From assembly GCA_003248865.1 (NCBI GenBank), contig QFPK01000008.1:73050-137049 (forward strand): a DNA stretch of 64,000 nucleotides, given 5' to 3'. The translations under genes and the position numbers were made by a program. Numbering within the stretch: position 1 is the stretch's first letter; each line of letters opens with the position of its first letter. Below are positions 1-8,337 of this stretch, piece by piece. The stretch is from Sphingomonas sp. GTDB lineage: Bacteria; Pseudomonadota; Alphaproteobacteria; Sphingomonadales; Sphingomonadaceae. The notes beneath the pieces are model-generated. The model had not been told where the DNA came from, ran no database searches, and saw nothing but the letters and a program-made list of their open reading frames with translations.

Positions 1-224
1 TGTGCCATCAGCGCCACGGCGGAGAGATAGCGCGTGGCGGGCGCGCTGCCGTTCCGCCACCATGTCAGATGATAGAAGCCCGCAATCGCCACGCCTGCCA
101 GCGCCGCGACCGCCACGGCACGGCCCGTCAGCCAGGCCGTCAGCGCCAGCAGCGGCACATGCAGCCAGAGCAGGATCAGCAGGAAGCGGCCGAAGCGGTC
201 GCGCAGGCGGGTCAGCTCGTCCAT
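1..224 (-). CDS. Methyl-accepting chemotaxis protein, N-terminal part (runs off the window)
   Basis: Only the first 74 residues are inside the window, read leftwards from the ATG at 224. They start MDELTRLRDRFGRFLLILLW and form two hydrophobic helices (about residues 14-34 and 37-52), followed by a YHLTWWRNG loop and an APATRYLS stretch. This pattern is what I recall from membrane-anchored methyl-accepting chemotaxis receptors of alphaproteobacteria that carry a multi-helix N-terminal sensor. The signalling domain would lie outside the window and cannot be checked. The start codon overlaps the stop of the gene upstream (TGATG), so the two are probably translationally coupled. The role, signalling to CheA/CheW, is inferred from the family only. 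Confidence 0.55.
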   Translation of the reverse strand, partial: MDELTRLRDRFGRFLLILLWLHVPLLALTAWLTGRAVAVAALAGVAIAGFYHLTWWRNGSAPATRYLSAVALMA

Positions 225-586
225 CAGCGCCGCCCCATCGCCAGACAACCGCGCAGCGAGACCGGATCGACCACCAGCCAGGCCCCGGCGCGATAGAGCG
301 ACGCGATGAAATCCGGATCGGCGGACTGGGCGATCACAATGTTGGATGGGCCGCCCGCGTCGGCGATCCGGCCGCCTGCCGCAGCCACGAGGGAGAAAGT
401 CTGCCCCGCGCCGAACCAGGGCGGGGCGATCACCGCATATTGCCCGCCGCGCCCGCTGGGGGATAGCGTGGCAAGCGCCAGCCCCGCCAGCAGAAGGGCC
501 AGCAACAGCAGGGCCGGCGCCAGTTCGCCCGTTCGCAGTTTACCCGCTCTACACGCCCGCGCGGGCCCTGTGGCCTTCAGTTCCAT
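224..586 (-). CDS. Small membrane-anchored hypothetical protein
   Basis: 120 residues. A basic N-terminus is followed by one strong hydrophobic segment (about residues 23-41, LAPALLLLALLLAGLALATL) and then a soluble tail with no motif I recognise. The tail contains IVIAQSADPDFIASLYRAG and ends near a single cysteine. It probably sits in the inner membrane with the C-terminal domain in the periplasm. The stop codon overlaps the start of the chemotaxis receptor gene by the TGATG arrangement, so it is likely co-transcribed and may work with that receptor. Function unknown. Confidence 0.6.
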   Translation of the reverse strand: MELKATGPARACRAGKLRTGELAPALLLLALLLAGLALATLSPSGRGGQYAVIAPPWFGAGQTFSLVAAAGGRIADAGGPSNIVIAQSADPDFIASLYRAGAWLVVDPVSLRGCLAMGRR

Positions 587-672
587 GCCGTCATCCCCGA
601 TGCACGGAGATGATTACGGCCGGATCGCCTCAGGCTTGCGGGAGAAAACCCGCCAACAACTATTCGGTGGGA

Positions 673-2001
673 CTACTCAATCGTGCGGGCGAGGTTCCGG
701 TTCAGCCAGATCGCGACGAGGGTGCCGACCGCGCCCGACAGCAGATAGGCGCCCGACGAGATCAGTCCGAACTCGGTGGAGAGCAGCAGCGCCGCCAGCG
801 GCGCGAAGCCCGCACCGAACATCCAGGCCAGATCAGAGGTCAGCGCCGAGCCGGTGTAGCGATAGCGGATCGGGAAGCTGGACGAGATCGCACCGGAAGA
901 TTGCCCGAACGACAGCCCCAGCAGCACGAAGCCCGTCAGCATGAAGGCGATTTCCCCGCCGGCGCCCGCGCCCAGCAGCTGCGGCGCGAAGCCGGAGAAG
1001 GCGGCGATGGCGGCAGCGGACAGCCCCAGCACGGTGCGGCGGCCGAAGCGGTCCGCGAGCAGGCCGGAAGCGATGATCGCCGCGATTCCGAACAGGGCGG
1101 CGATCGCCTCGATCAGCAGGAAACGCACCGGCGGCTCGGTCGTGAACAGGAATACCCACGACAGCGGGAACACCGTGACCATATGGAACATGGCGAAGCT
1201 GGCGAGCGGCGCGAAGGCGCCCGCCGCGATCACCCGCCATTGCGAGCGCACGGTGTCGATCACCGGCGAGGGCTCCAGCTCGCGGCCTTCGAACAGATGG
1301 GTATATTCCGGCGTCACCACGATGCGCAGGCGGGCGAACAGCGCCACCACATTGATCGCGAAGGCGACGAAGAAGGGATAGCGCCAGCCCCAATCAAGGA
1401 AATCCTCCGCCGGCAGCGAGAAGATCAGGAAGGCGAACAGCAGGCTGGCGATGATGAGCCCGATGGGAGCCCCCAGCTGCGGCAGCATGGCATACCAGCC
1501 GCGCTTGCCCTCGGGCGCGTTCAGCGCCAGCAGCGAGGCGAGGCCGTCCCACGATCCGCCCAGCGCCACGCCCTGCCCGGCGCGGAACAGCACCAGCAGG
1601 ATCGCGGATGCGATCCCGATCCGCTCGTACCCGGGAAGGAAGGCGATGGCCGCCGTGGCGCCGCCCAGCAGGAACAGCGCGGCCGTCAGCTTGGTGCCCC
1701 GGCCATAGCGGCGGTCAACCGCGGTGAAGAAGAAGGTGCCCACGGGCCGCGCCACGAAGGCGACGGCGAACACGGCGAACGACACCAGCGTGCCCGACAG
1801 CGGATCCAGGAAAGGAAACACGACCTTGGGGAACACCAGCACCGAGGCGATGGCATAGACGAAGAAATCAAAGAATTCCGACGCGCGGCCGATCACCACG
1901 CCCACGGCGATCTCGCCCGGTTCCACCCGGTGGCCGCCGCCATGGGCGGCATCGTTGATTTCGCGCGCGTCGCGCTCCGCTGTCGTCGCCGTAGCCGTCA
2001 T
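673..2001 (-). CDS. MFS transporter, metabolite:H+ symporter (MHS) type
   Basis: 442 residues with about twelve hydrophobic segments. The N-terminal block with SEFFDFFVYAIASVLVFP and the following VARPVGTFFFTAVDRRYGR loop is the signature of the MHS branch of the major facilitator superfamily, which imports organic acids, betaines and similar solutes with protons. GQGVALGGSWDG and a second cytoplasmic signature LLADRFGRRTVLG are also present. The length is normal for the family. It stands alone on the minus strand, divergent from cyoA with 135 bp between the starts. The substrate cannot be told from sequence. Confidence 0.85.
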   Translation of the reverse strand: MTATATTAERDAREINDAAHGGGHRVEPGEIAVGVVIGRASEFFDFFVYAIASVLVFPKVVFPFLDPLSGTLVSFAVFAVAFVARPVGTFFFTAVDRRYGRGTKLTAALFLLGGATAAIAFLPGYERIGIASAILLVLFRAGQGVALGGSWDGLASLLALNAPEGKRGWYAMLPQLGAPIGLIIASLLFAFLIFSLPAEDFLDWGWRYPFFVAFAINVVALFARLRIVVTPEYTHLFEGRELEPSPVIDTVRSQWRVIAAGAFAPLASFAMFHMVTVFPLSWVFLFTTEPPVRFLLIEAIAALFGIAAIIASGLLADRFGRRTVLGLSAAAIAAFSGFAPQLLGAGAGGEIAFMLTGFVLLGLSFGQSSGAISSSFPIRYRYTGSALTSDLAWMFGAGFAPLAALLLSTEFGLISSGAYLLSGAVGTLVAIWLNRNLARTIE

Positions 2002-2100
2002 GAAAATACCCTGCAGGCCGCCCGGTCAGCACAGCCGGGCCCTATTCTGCGCCCCCTTTGTCTTTGCCGCGCGACAAGGGGATTGGGCAAAATGTCCTAT

Positions 2101-2117
2101 GTGCTGCATTGCAGCAC
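2101..2117. promoter_or_regulatory. Palindrome just upstream of cyoA
   Basis: A perfect dyad, GTGCTGC-ATT-GCAGCAC, lies 19 bp before the cyoA start codon, in the MFS/cyoA divergent intergenic region. It could be an operator or a leader hairpin near the ribosome binding site. No T-run follows it, so an intrinsic terminator is unlikely. The regulator is unknown; the RegA-like protein encoded at the end of the same chain is an obvious candidate, but that is inference. Confidence 0.35.
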
Positions 2118-2136
2118 AGGGTTAGGCGCCCGGCCC

Positions 2137-3303
2137 ATGAGTCACTCATCCCGTCTTTTCGGGCGCGCCGCGCCTGTGCTGCTGCTGGCGCCATTGCTGT
2201 CGGCCTGCGACATGATCGTGCTGAACCCGGCGGGCGACGTCGCGCAGCAGCAGGGCAATCTGGTGGTGATCTCCACCATCCTGATGCTGCTGATCATCGT
2301 GCCGGTGATGCTGCTGACCGTCTTCTTCGCCTGGAAGTATCGCGAGGCGAACAAGGAAGCCACTTACGAGCCGGAATGGAGCCACTCCACCCAGCTGGAA
2401 CTGGCGATCTGGGGCGCGCCGCTGCTGATCATCATCTGCCTGGGCGCGCTGACCTGGGTGGGCACCCACCTGCTGGACCCCTATCGTCCGCTGGCCCGCA
2501 CCGCGCCGGGCCAGCCCGTCGCTGCCGACACAAGGCCGCTGGACGTGCAGGTCGTTGCGCTCGACTGGAAGTGGCTGTTCATCTACCCCGAATATGGCAT
2601 CGCCACCGTGAACGAGCTGGCGGCTCCGGTGGACCGGCCGATCCGCTTCCGCATCTCTTCCTCCTCGGTGATGAACAGCTTCTACGTGCCCGCGCTGGCG
2701 GGGCAGATCTATGCCATGCCCGCCATGGAGACGAAGCTGCATGCCGTGTTCAACCGGCCGGGCGACTATCGCGGCTTTTCCGCCAACTACAGCGGCGCGG
2801 GCTTTTCCGGCATGCGCTTCGATGCGCGCGGCATGACCGCGGCCGACTTCGACCAGTGGGTCGGACAGGTGCGCGGCGATGCCCGCACGCTGGACCGCAC
2901 CGCCTATCTGGAACTTGCGAAACCCAGCGAGAATGTCGCCAAGACCCATTTCGGCCAGGTCGAGCGCGGGCTGTTTGATGCCGTCGTCAACCTTTGTGTC
3001 GAGCCCGGCAAGATGTGCCAGCACGACATGATGGCGATCGACGCCAAAGGCGGGCTTGGGCTGGGCGGCGTCTATAATGTGGCGCAGCTGTCCTACGACA
3101 AATTCGGTCAGCGCGGCGGTGCCGCGCCTGCCCGCATGATGGTCGCGGCCATGTGCGACACCCGGCCGGTGCCGTCGGACGAGTTCGAACTGCCGACGCC
3201 GGTCGACCTTGCGCCGCTGATCGGTGCCGGGCTGGCGCTGCGCCCCAAATCGGTGTCGGGCGCGGTCACCGCCGCGCTCTCCCCCATTCCCTCCCGCTTC
3301 TAA
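2137..3303 (+). CDS. cyoA: Cytochrome o ubiquinol oxidase subunit II
   Basis: 388 residues. A lipoprotein signal peptide with lipobox LLSAC puts the lipidated cysteine at residue 24. Two membrane helices follow (about 44-66 and 88-110), then a periplasmic cupredoxin-like domain containing VVALDWKWLFIYPE and YSGAGFSGMRFDARG, as in E. coli CyoA. The copper-A ligands of cytochrome c oxidases are absent, which fits a quinol oxidase. The C-terminal CVEPGKMC stretch is a local feature and not a CuA site. First gene of cyoABCD, 15 bp before cyoB. The ATG at 2137 is chosen because it gives the lipoprotein signal; the same frame is open far upstream but that part has no coding character. Confidence 0.95.
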   Translation: MSHSSRLFGRAAPVLLLAPLLSACDMIVLNPAGDVAQQQGNLVVISTILMLLIIVPVMLLTVFFAWKYREANKEATYEPEWSHSTQLELAIWGAPLLIIICLGALTWVGTHLLDPYRPLARTAPGQPVAADTRPLDVQVVALDWKWLFIYPEYGIATVNELAAPVDRPIRFRISSSSVMNSFYVPALAGQIYAMPAMETKLHAVFNRPGDYRGFSANYSGAGFSGMRFDARGMTAADFDQWVGQVRGDARTLDRTAYLELAKPSENVAKTHFGQVERGLFDAVVNLCVEPGKMCQHDMMAIDAKGGLGLGGVYNVAQLSYDKFGQRGGAAPARMMVAAMCDTRPVPSDEFELPTPVDLAPLIGAGLALRPKSVSGAVTAALSPIPSRF

Positions 3304-3318
3304 AAGGCAGTGACCGCA

Positions 3319-5328
3319 ATGTCCGCCCCGACCCCCACTGCCATCAGCCCGATCTTCGGGCGGCTCTCGCTCGACGTGCTGCCGCTGCACGAACCCATCG
3401 TCGTCGCCACCTTCATCGCCGTGGTGCTGGGCGGACTCGCGGTGGTGGCGCTGATCACGCGCTACAAGCTGTGGGGCATGCTGTGGCATGACTGGTTCAC
3501 CAGCGTCGACCACAAGAAGATCGGCATCATGTATATGGTGCTGGGGCTGGTGATGTTCCTGCGCGGCTTTGCCGACGCCATCATGATGCGGCTGCAGCAG
3601 GCGATGGCCTTCAACGGCAACGAAGGCTATCTGAACGCCCACCATTATGATCAGATCTTCACCGCCCACGGCGTGATCATGATCTTCTTCGTGGCGATGC
3701 CCTTCGTGACGGGGCTGATGAACTATCTGGTGCCGCTGCAGATTGGCGCGCGCGACGTGTCGTTCCCGTTCCTCAACAATTTCAGCTTCTGGATGACGAC
3801 GGCCGGCGCTGTGCTGGTGATGATGTCGCTGTTCGTAGGCGAGTTCGCCCAGACCGGCTGGCTCGCCTATCCGCCGCTGTCGGGCATCGCCTACAGCCCG
3901 GCGTCGGGGGTCGATTATTATATCTGGGCGCTGCAGATCGCGGGGGTCGGCACGACCCTTTCGGGCATCAACCTGATCGTGACGATCATCAAGCTGCGCG
4001 CGCCGGGCATGAGCCTGATGCGCATGCCGGTGTTCACCTGGACGTCGCTGTGCACCAACGTGCTGATCGTCGCGTCGTTCCCGGTGCTGACGGGCGTGCT
4101 GCTGCTGCTGAGCCTGGATCGTTATGTGGGGACGAACTTCTTCACCAACGACTTCGGCGGCAGCCCGATGATGTATGTGAACCTGATCTGGATCTGGGGC
4201 CACCCGGAAGTCTACATCCTGATCCTGCCGCTGTTCGGGGTGTTTTCGGAAGTCACCTCCACCTTCTCGGGCAAGCGGCTGTTCGGCTATACCTCGATGG
4301 TCTACGCCACCGTCGTCATCACCATCCTGTCCTATGTGGTGTGGCTGCACCACTTCTTCACCATGGGCTCGGGCGCGAGCGTGAACAGCTTCTTCGGGAT
4401 CACCACCATGGTGATTTCAATTCCAACGGGCGCGAAGCTCTTCAACTGGCTGTTCACCATGTATCGCGGCCGCATCCGCTTCGACCTGCCGATGATGTGG
4501 ACGGTCGCCTTCATGCTGACCTTCGTGGTCGGCGGGATGACGGGCGTGCTGCTGGCGGTGCCGCCGGCGGACTTCGTGCTGCACAACTCGCTGTTCCTGA
4601 TCGCCCACTTCCACAATGTGATCATCGGCGGCGTGCTGTTCGGCCTGTTCGCGGCGATCAACTTCTGGTGGCCGAAGGCCTTCGGCTTCAAGCTGAACGT
4701 GTTCTGGGGCAAGGTCAGCTTCTGGTGCTGGGTGGTCGGCTTCTGGTTCGCCTTCATGCCGCTCTATGTGCTGGGCCTGATGGGCGTCACACGGCGGATG
4801 CGCGTGTTTGACGACCCCAGCCTGCAGATCTGGTTCCTGATCGCCGGCCTTGGCGCCGTGATCATCGCGGCCGGGATCGGTGCCATGCTGGTGCAGTTCG
4901 CGGTCTCCATCTGGAAGCGCGACGAGCTGCGCGACGAGACGGGCGACCCTTGGAACGGCCGCACGCTGGAATGGGCGACCTCCTCGCCGCCGCCGGACTA
5001 TAACTTCGCCTTCACGCCGGTCGTGCATGGGCTGGATGCTTGGCACGAGATGAAGCAGGCTGGCGTGCAGCGTCCGCTCTCCGGCTTCCGCGCGATCCAC
5101 ATGCCCAGCAACACCGGCACCGGCGTGGTGCTGGCGGGCCTCAGCCTGGTCTGCGGCTTCGCCCTCATCTGGTACATGTGGTGGCTGGCGATCCTGAGCT
5201 TCGTCGGGCTGGTGGGCTACGCCATCTATCACACGTTCAACTACAAGCGGGACTTCCACATTCCTGTGGAAACCGTGATCGAGACCGAAGCTGCACGCAC
5301 CCGGCAACTCGAAGCTGCGGGGGCCTGA
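3319..5328 (+). CDS. cyoB: Cytochrome o ubiquinol oxidase subunit I
   Basis: 669 residues, the catalytic subunit of the heme-copper quinol oxidase. It oxidises ubiquinol, reduces O2 to water and pumps protons in the inner membrane. All expected metal ligands are visible: H117 (AHGVIM) and H432 for the low-spin heme, H430 of the IAHFHNV motif for the high-spin heme, and H295, H344 and H345 for CuB. Y299 in WGHPEVY is the residue cross-linked to H295 in the family. A GTG at 3310 is also in frame, but the ATG at 3319 sits better behind the AAAAGG purine run. cyoC begins 3 bp after the stop. Confidence 0.97.
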   Translation: MSAPTPTAISPIFGRLSLDVLPLHEPIVVATFIAVVLGGLAVVALITRYKLWGMLWHDWFTSVDHKKIGIMYMVLGLVMFLRGFADAIMMRLQQAMAFNGNEGYLNAHHYDQIFTAHGVIMIFFVAMPFVTGLMNYLVPLQIGARDVSFPFLNNFSFWMTTAGAVLVMMSLFVGEFAQTGWLAYPPLSGIAYSPASGVDYYIWALQIAGVGTTLSGINLIVTIIKLRAPGMSLMRMPVFTWTSLCTNVLIVASFPVLTGVLLLLSLDRYVGTNFFTNDFGGSPMMYVNLIWIWGHPEVYILILPLFGVFSEVTSTFSGKRLFGYTSMVYATVVITILSYVVWLHHFFTMGSGASVNSFFGITTMVISIPTGAKLFNWLFTMYRGRIRFDLPMMWTVAFMLTFVVGGMTGVLLAVPPADFVLHNSLFLIAHFHNVIIGGVLFGLFAAINFWWPKAFGFKLNVFWGKVSFWCWVVGFWFAFMPLYVLGLMGVTRRMRVFDDPSLQIWFLIAGLGAVIIAAGIGAMLVQFAVSIWKRDELRDETGDPWNGRTLEWATSSPPPDYNFAFTPVVHGLDAWHEMKQAGVQRPLSGFRAIHMPSNTGTGVVLAGLSLVCGFALIWYMWWLAILSFVGLVGYAIYHTFNYKRDFHIPVETVIETEAARTRQLEAAGA

Positions 5329-5331
5329 GAT

Positions 5332-5958
5332 ATGACGAGCCAAAGCACGCCCGCCGATCTGACGGCGCACTATTACGACCTGCACGAGCACGACCATCCC
5401 GAAGGCGGCAGCACCATGCTGGGCTTCTGGATCTACCTGATGAGCGACTGCCTGATCTTCGCCATCCTGTTCGCGGCCTATGCCGTGCTGGGCGGCAATC
5501 TGGCGGCCGGGCCGGGGCCGAAGGACCTGTTCGACCTGAACCTGATCGCGCTGAACACCGCGATGCTGTTGTTCTCCTCCATCACCTATGGCTTCGCGAT
5601 GCTGGCCATGGTGCGGGGCGACAAGCAGAAGGTGCTGCTGTGGCTGGCCGTCACCGGCCTGTTCGGCCTCGCCTTCCTGTCCATCGAGCTTTATGAGTTC
5701 CACCACCTGATCCATGTGGGCGCGACGCCGCAACGCTCGGCCTTCCTCTCCTCCTTCTTCACGCTGGTGGCCACGCACGGGCTGCACGTGACCTTAGGCC
5801 TGATCTGGCTGGTCACGCTGATGGTGCAGGTGAGCCGCTTCGGCCTGAAGCCCGCCAATCAACGGCGGCTGATGTGCCTCAGCCTGTTCTGGCACTTCCT
5901 GGACGTCATCTGGATCGGCGTCTTCACGTTCGTCTATCTGATGGGGATGCTGCGGTGA
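5332..5958 (+). CDS. cyoC: Cytochrome o ubiquinol oxidase subunit III
   Basis: 208 residues with five membrane helices, matching the usual size of bacterial quinol oxidase subunit III. Recognisable family segments are STMLGFWIYLMSDCLIFA near the N-terminus, LSIELYEFHHLI and FFTLVATHGLHVTLGLIW, and the terminal WHFLDVIWIGVFTFVYL. It stabilises the catalytic subunit. Its stop overlaps the GTG start of cyoD. Confidence 0.95.
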   Translation: MTSQSTPADLTAHYYDLHEHDHPEGGSTMLGFWIYLMSDCLIFAILFAAYAVLGGNLAAGPGPKDLFDLNLIALNTAMLLFSSITYGFAMLAMVRGDKQKVLLWLAVTGLFGLAFLSIELYEFHHLIHVGATPQRSAFLSSFFTLVATHGLHVTLGLIWLVTLMVQVSRFGLKPANQRRLMCLSLFWHFLDVIWIGVFTFVYLMGMLR

Positions 5959-6326
5959 GCGACAATCATGACCATGGCGCCCATGATGCGCATGAAGGCA
6001 CCGCACATGGAACCTTGCGCGACTATGTGATCGGCTTCGTCCTCTCGGTGATCCTCACCGCGATTCCCTTCTGGCTGGTGATGGCCCGCCCGCTGGCCAA
6101 TGATGTGACGGCCATGCTGGTGATGGCGTTCGCGGCCGTGCAGATCGTGGTTCACATGATCTACTTCCTGCATATGAACGGGAAATCCGAAGGCGGCTGG
6201 ACTTTGACGGCGCTTGTCTTCACCATCATCGTCGTCGTCATCATGCTGAGCGGTTCGCTGTGGGTCATGTACCATCTGAACACGAACATGATGCCTTCCA
6301 TGGAAGAGATGCGGCAGATTCCGTGA
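5955..6326 (+). CDS. cyoD: Cytochrome o ubiquinol oxidase subunit IV
   Basis: 123 residues, starting at a GTG that overlaps the cyoC stop (GTGA). A His-rich N-terminus (DNHDHGAHDAHEGTAHG) is followed by three membrane helices, including HMIYFLHMNGKSEGG between helices 2 and 3, which is diagnostic for subunit IV of bo3-type oxidases. It is needed for assembly of the CuB site in E. coli. No cyoE heme O synthase follows, so heme O must be made by a gene elsewhere. The stop overlaps the next gene. Confidence 0.92.
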   Translation: MSDNHDHGAHDAHEGTAHGTLRDYVIGFVLSVILTAIPFWLVMARPLANDVTAMLVMAFAAVQIVVHMIYFLHMNGKSEGGWTLTALVFTIIVVVIMLSGSLWVMYHLNTNMMPSMEEMRQIP

Positions 6327-7021
6327 CATCCGCCCGCCCGGCCGGGCGGCTCTGGCTGACCGCCGCGCTGCTGTTGCTGGCGGGCCTGTTCGTCGGGCTG
6401 GGCATCTGGCAGCTGGAGCGCCGCCAGTGGAAGCATGAGCTGATCGCCGCGGTGGATGCCCGCGCGCATGCCGCGCCGGTCGCCGCACCAGGCCCGGCCA
6501 AATGGCCGAAGATCAGCCGTGACAGCCATGCCTATCTGAAGGTGCGCGCGACCGGGCAGTATCTGCCCGGGCACGACAGTTTCGTGCAGGCCGTGACCGA
6601 TCTGGGCAGCGGCTTCTGGGTGCTGAGCCCGCTCGACACCGGCGACGGCATTATCCTGATCAACCGCGGCTTCGTGCCGAAGCGCGAAGCCAACCCGGCT
6701 CCTCCCGCCGGCGAAGTGGCGGTTCAGGGGCTGCTGCGCATCACCGAGCCGGACGGCGGCTTCCTGCGCAGCAATGATCCCGGCGCGGCACGCTGGTATT
6801 CCCGCGATGTTCCGGCCATCGCCGCTGCCAACGGGCTCTCCGGCGTCGCGCCCTATTTCATTGATGCAGCCCGCGATCCCGCCACCCGGCCCGGAGATCC
6901 TGTCGGTGGTCTCACAGTGATCCGCTTTTCCGACAGCCATATGTCCTATGCGCTCACCTGGTTCGCCATGGCGCTGATGTCGCTGGGCGGCATCTGGCTG
7001 ATCTGGCGCCAGCGGGGATGA
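6323..7021 (+). CDS. SURF1-family oxidase assembly protein
   Basis: 232 residues from a GTG that overlaps the cyoD stop. It has the SURF1 layout: an N-terminal helix followed by GLGIWQLERRQWK, a soluble periplasmic domain with GFWVLSPLDTGDGIILINRGFVP, and a C-terminal helix ending in ALTWFAMALMSLGGIWLIWR. Family members help insert heme into subunit I of heme-copper oxidases; here the client should be CyoB. It shares a four-base overlap with the next gene, the sensor kinase. Confidence 0.93.
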   Translation: MTSARPAGRLWLTAALLLLAGLFVGLGIWQLERRQWKHELIAAVDARAHAAPVAAPGPAKWPKISRDSHAYLKVRATGQYLPGHDSFVQAVTDLGSGFWVLSPLDTGDGIILINRGFVPKREANPAPPAGEVAVQGLLRITEPDGGFLRSNDPGAARWYSRDVPAIAAANGLSGVAPYFIDAARDPATRPGDPVGGLTVIRFSDSHMSYALTWFAMALMSLGGIWLIWRQRG

Positions 7022-8337
7022 TGCGCTGGCCCAACAGGCGCTGGCCCGTCCGCGACATCACGTCGGGTGATGCCGACGCCGGGCGCCGCAACATGCGGCT
7101 GCTGATCCAGTTGCGCTGGATCGCGGTGGCCGGGCAGCTGCTGACCATCCTGATCGTGGATAAGGCGATGGGGATCGACCTGCCGCTGGGCGCGCTGTTG
7201 CTGGCGCCCATCGGGCTCGCGGCGATCAACATCGGCACATGGCCGGTGCTTTACCGCCGGCACGATGTCTCCAACGCCGAGTTGACAGTAGCGCTGCTGA
7301 TCGATGTCGCGGCGCTGGCCTGGCAGCTGCATCTGACGGGCGGGATGACCAACCCCTTCGTCTATCTGTTCCTGCTGCAGGTGGTGCTGGGGGCCGTGCT
7401 GCTGAAGCCCGCCACGGCCTGGGGCATCGCCGCCGCGACCCTGTTCGCGCTGCTGCTGCTGACGTTGACGCCCCGCCCCCTGCTGCTGCCGGCCCGCTGG
7501 GCAGGCGACCCGATGCGGCTCTATCTGCTGGGCAGCCTCGTCTGCTTCCTGCTGGTTGCGCTGCTGCTGGTGGCGTTCATCACCCGGGTCAGCCGCAACC
7601 TCTCAGACAGGGATGCCGCGCTTGCCGCCAGCCGCCAGCGCGCGGCGGAAGAGGATCATATCGTGCGCATGGCGCTGCTCGCCTCCGGCGCGGCACACGA
7701 ACTGGGCACGCCGCTCTCCTCCATGGCGGTGCTGGTGGGGGACTGGAAGAAGCTCCCCCAGCTCGCCGGCAACCATGAGATGCAGGAGGATCTGGCCGAC
7801 ATGACGGCGGCCATCCAGCGCTGCAAGACCATCGTCAGCGGCATCCTGGCGTCGGCCGGCGAAGCGCGCGGAATCGCGCCGCAGCAGACCAGCGCGCGGC
7901 AGTTCATGGCGGCCATCGTGAACGAATGGCGGGCCGACCGCCGCTACAGCTCCATCGCCTGGAGCGACCGGCTGGGCGACGACGCGCCCATGGTGGCCGA
8001 CCCGGCGTTGCGGCAGGTGATCGGCAATGCCATCGACAATGCGCTGGACGTCTCCCCGGACTGGGTGGGCATCCACGCCATGATCGAAGGGGAAATGCTG
8101 GTGCTGGAGATATCGGATCGCGGCCCGGGCTTCACGCCCGAGATGCTGGACGCCTTCGGCCGCCCCTATCACTCCACCAAGGGCAAGCCCGGCGGCGGGC
8201 TGGGGCTGTTCCTGCTGGTGAATGTGATCCGCAAGCTGGGCGGCGCCGTCACCGCCGCCAACCGACCGGAAGGCGGCGCGCAAGTCCGCATCAGCCTGCC
8301 GCTGGCGGGGCTGGCCGGGCGGGGGATCACCGCATGA
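7018..8337 (+). CDS. regB: RegB/PrrB-type redox sensor histidine kinase
   Basis: 439 residues: six N-terminal membrane helices, a dimerisation domain with H-box AAHELGTPLSSMAV (phospho-acceptor H227), and an ATP-binding domain with N box IGNAIDNALDVS and glycine motifs SDRGPGF and GGGLGLFL. Two RegB hallmarks are visible: the ubiquinone-sensing heptad GGxxNPF (GGMTNPF, residues 108-114) in a periplasmic loop, and a cysteine at 269, 42 residues after the H-box His, close to the redox-active Cys of Rhodobacter RegB. The kinase should respond to quinone redox state. Being encoded directly behind the quinol oxidase fits that role. Confidence 0.9.
   Translation: MMRWPNRRWPVRDITSGDADAGRRNMRLLIQLRWIAVAGQLLTILIVDKAMGIDLPLGALLLAPIGLAAINIGTWPVLYRRHDVSNAELTVALLIDVAALAWQLHLTGGMTNPFVYLFLLQVVLGAVLLKPATAWGIAAATLFALLLLTLTPRPLLLPARWAGDPMRLYLLGSLVCFLLVALLLVAFITRVSRNLSDRDAALAASRQRAAEEDHIVRMALLASGAAHELGTPLSSMAVLVGDWKKLPQLAGNHEMQEDLADMTAAIQRCKTIVSGILASAGEARGIAPQQTSARQFMAAIVNEWRADRRYSSIAWSDRLGDDAPMVADPALRQVIGNAIDNALDVSPDWVGIHAMIEGEMLVLEISDRGPGFTPEMLDAFGRPYHSTKGKPGGGLGLFLLVNVIRKLGGAVTAANRPEGGAQVRISLPLAGLAGRGITA

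Noticed and set aside
346..2136. Plus-strand open frame running into cyoA (985 codons in all)
   Set aside because: The part before 2137 is antisense to the MFS gene, rich in Arg/Gly/Gln and without domain features; the real cyoA starts at the lipoprotein signal.
2992..3030. CVEPGKMC near the CyoA C-terminus as a possible CuA site
   Set aside because: The spacing and the His/Met ligands of CuA are not present, and it lies outside the cupredoxin ligand loop.
2146..4353. 735-codon minus-strand frame opposite cyoA/cyoB
   Set aside because: Composition (His, Arg, Gln, Asp rich) is that of an antisense shadow of GC-rich genes; cyoA and cyoB are unmistakable.
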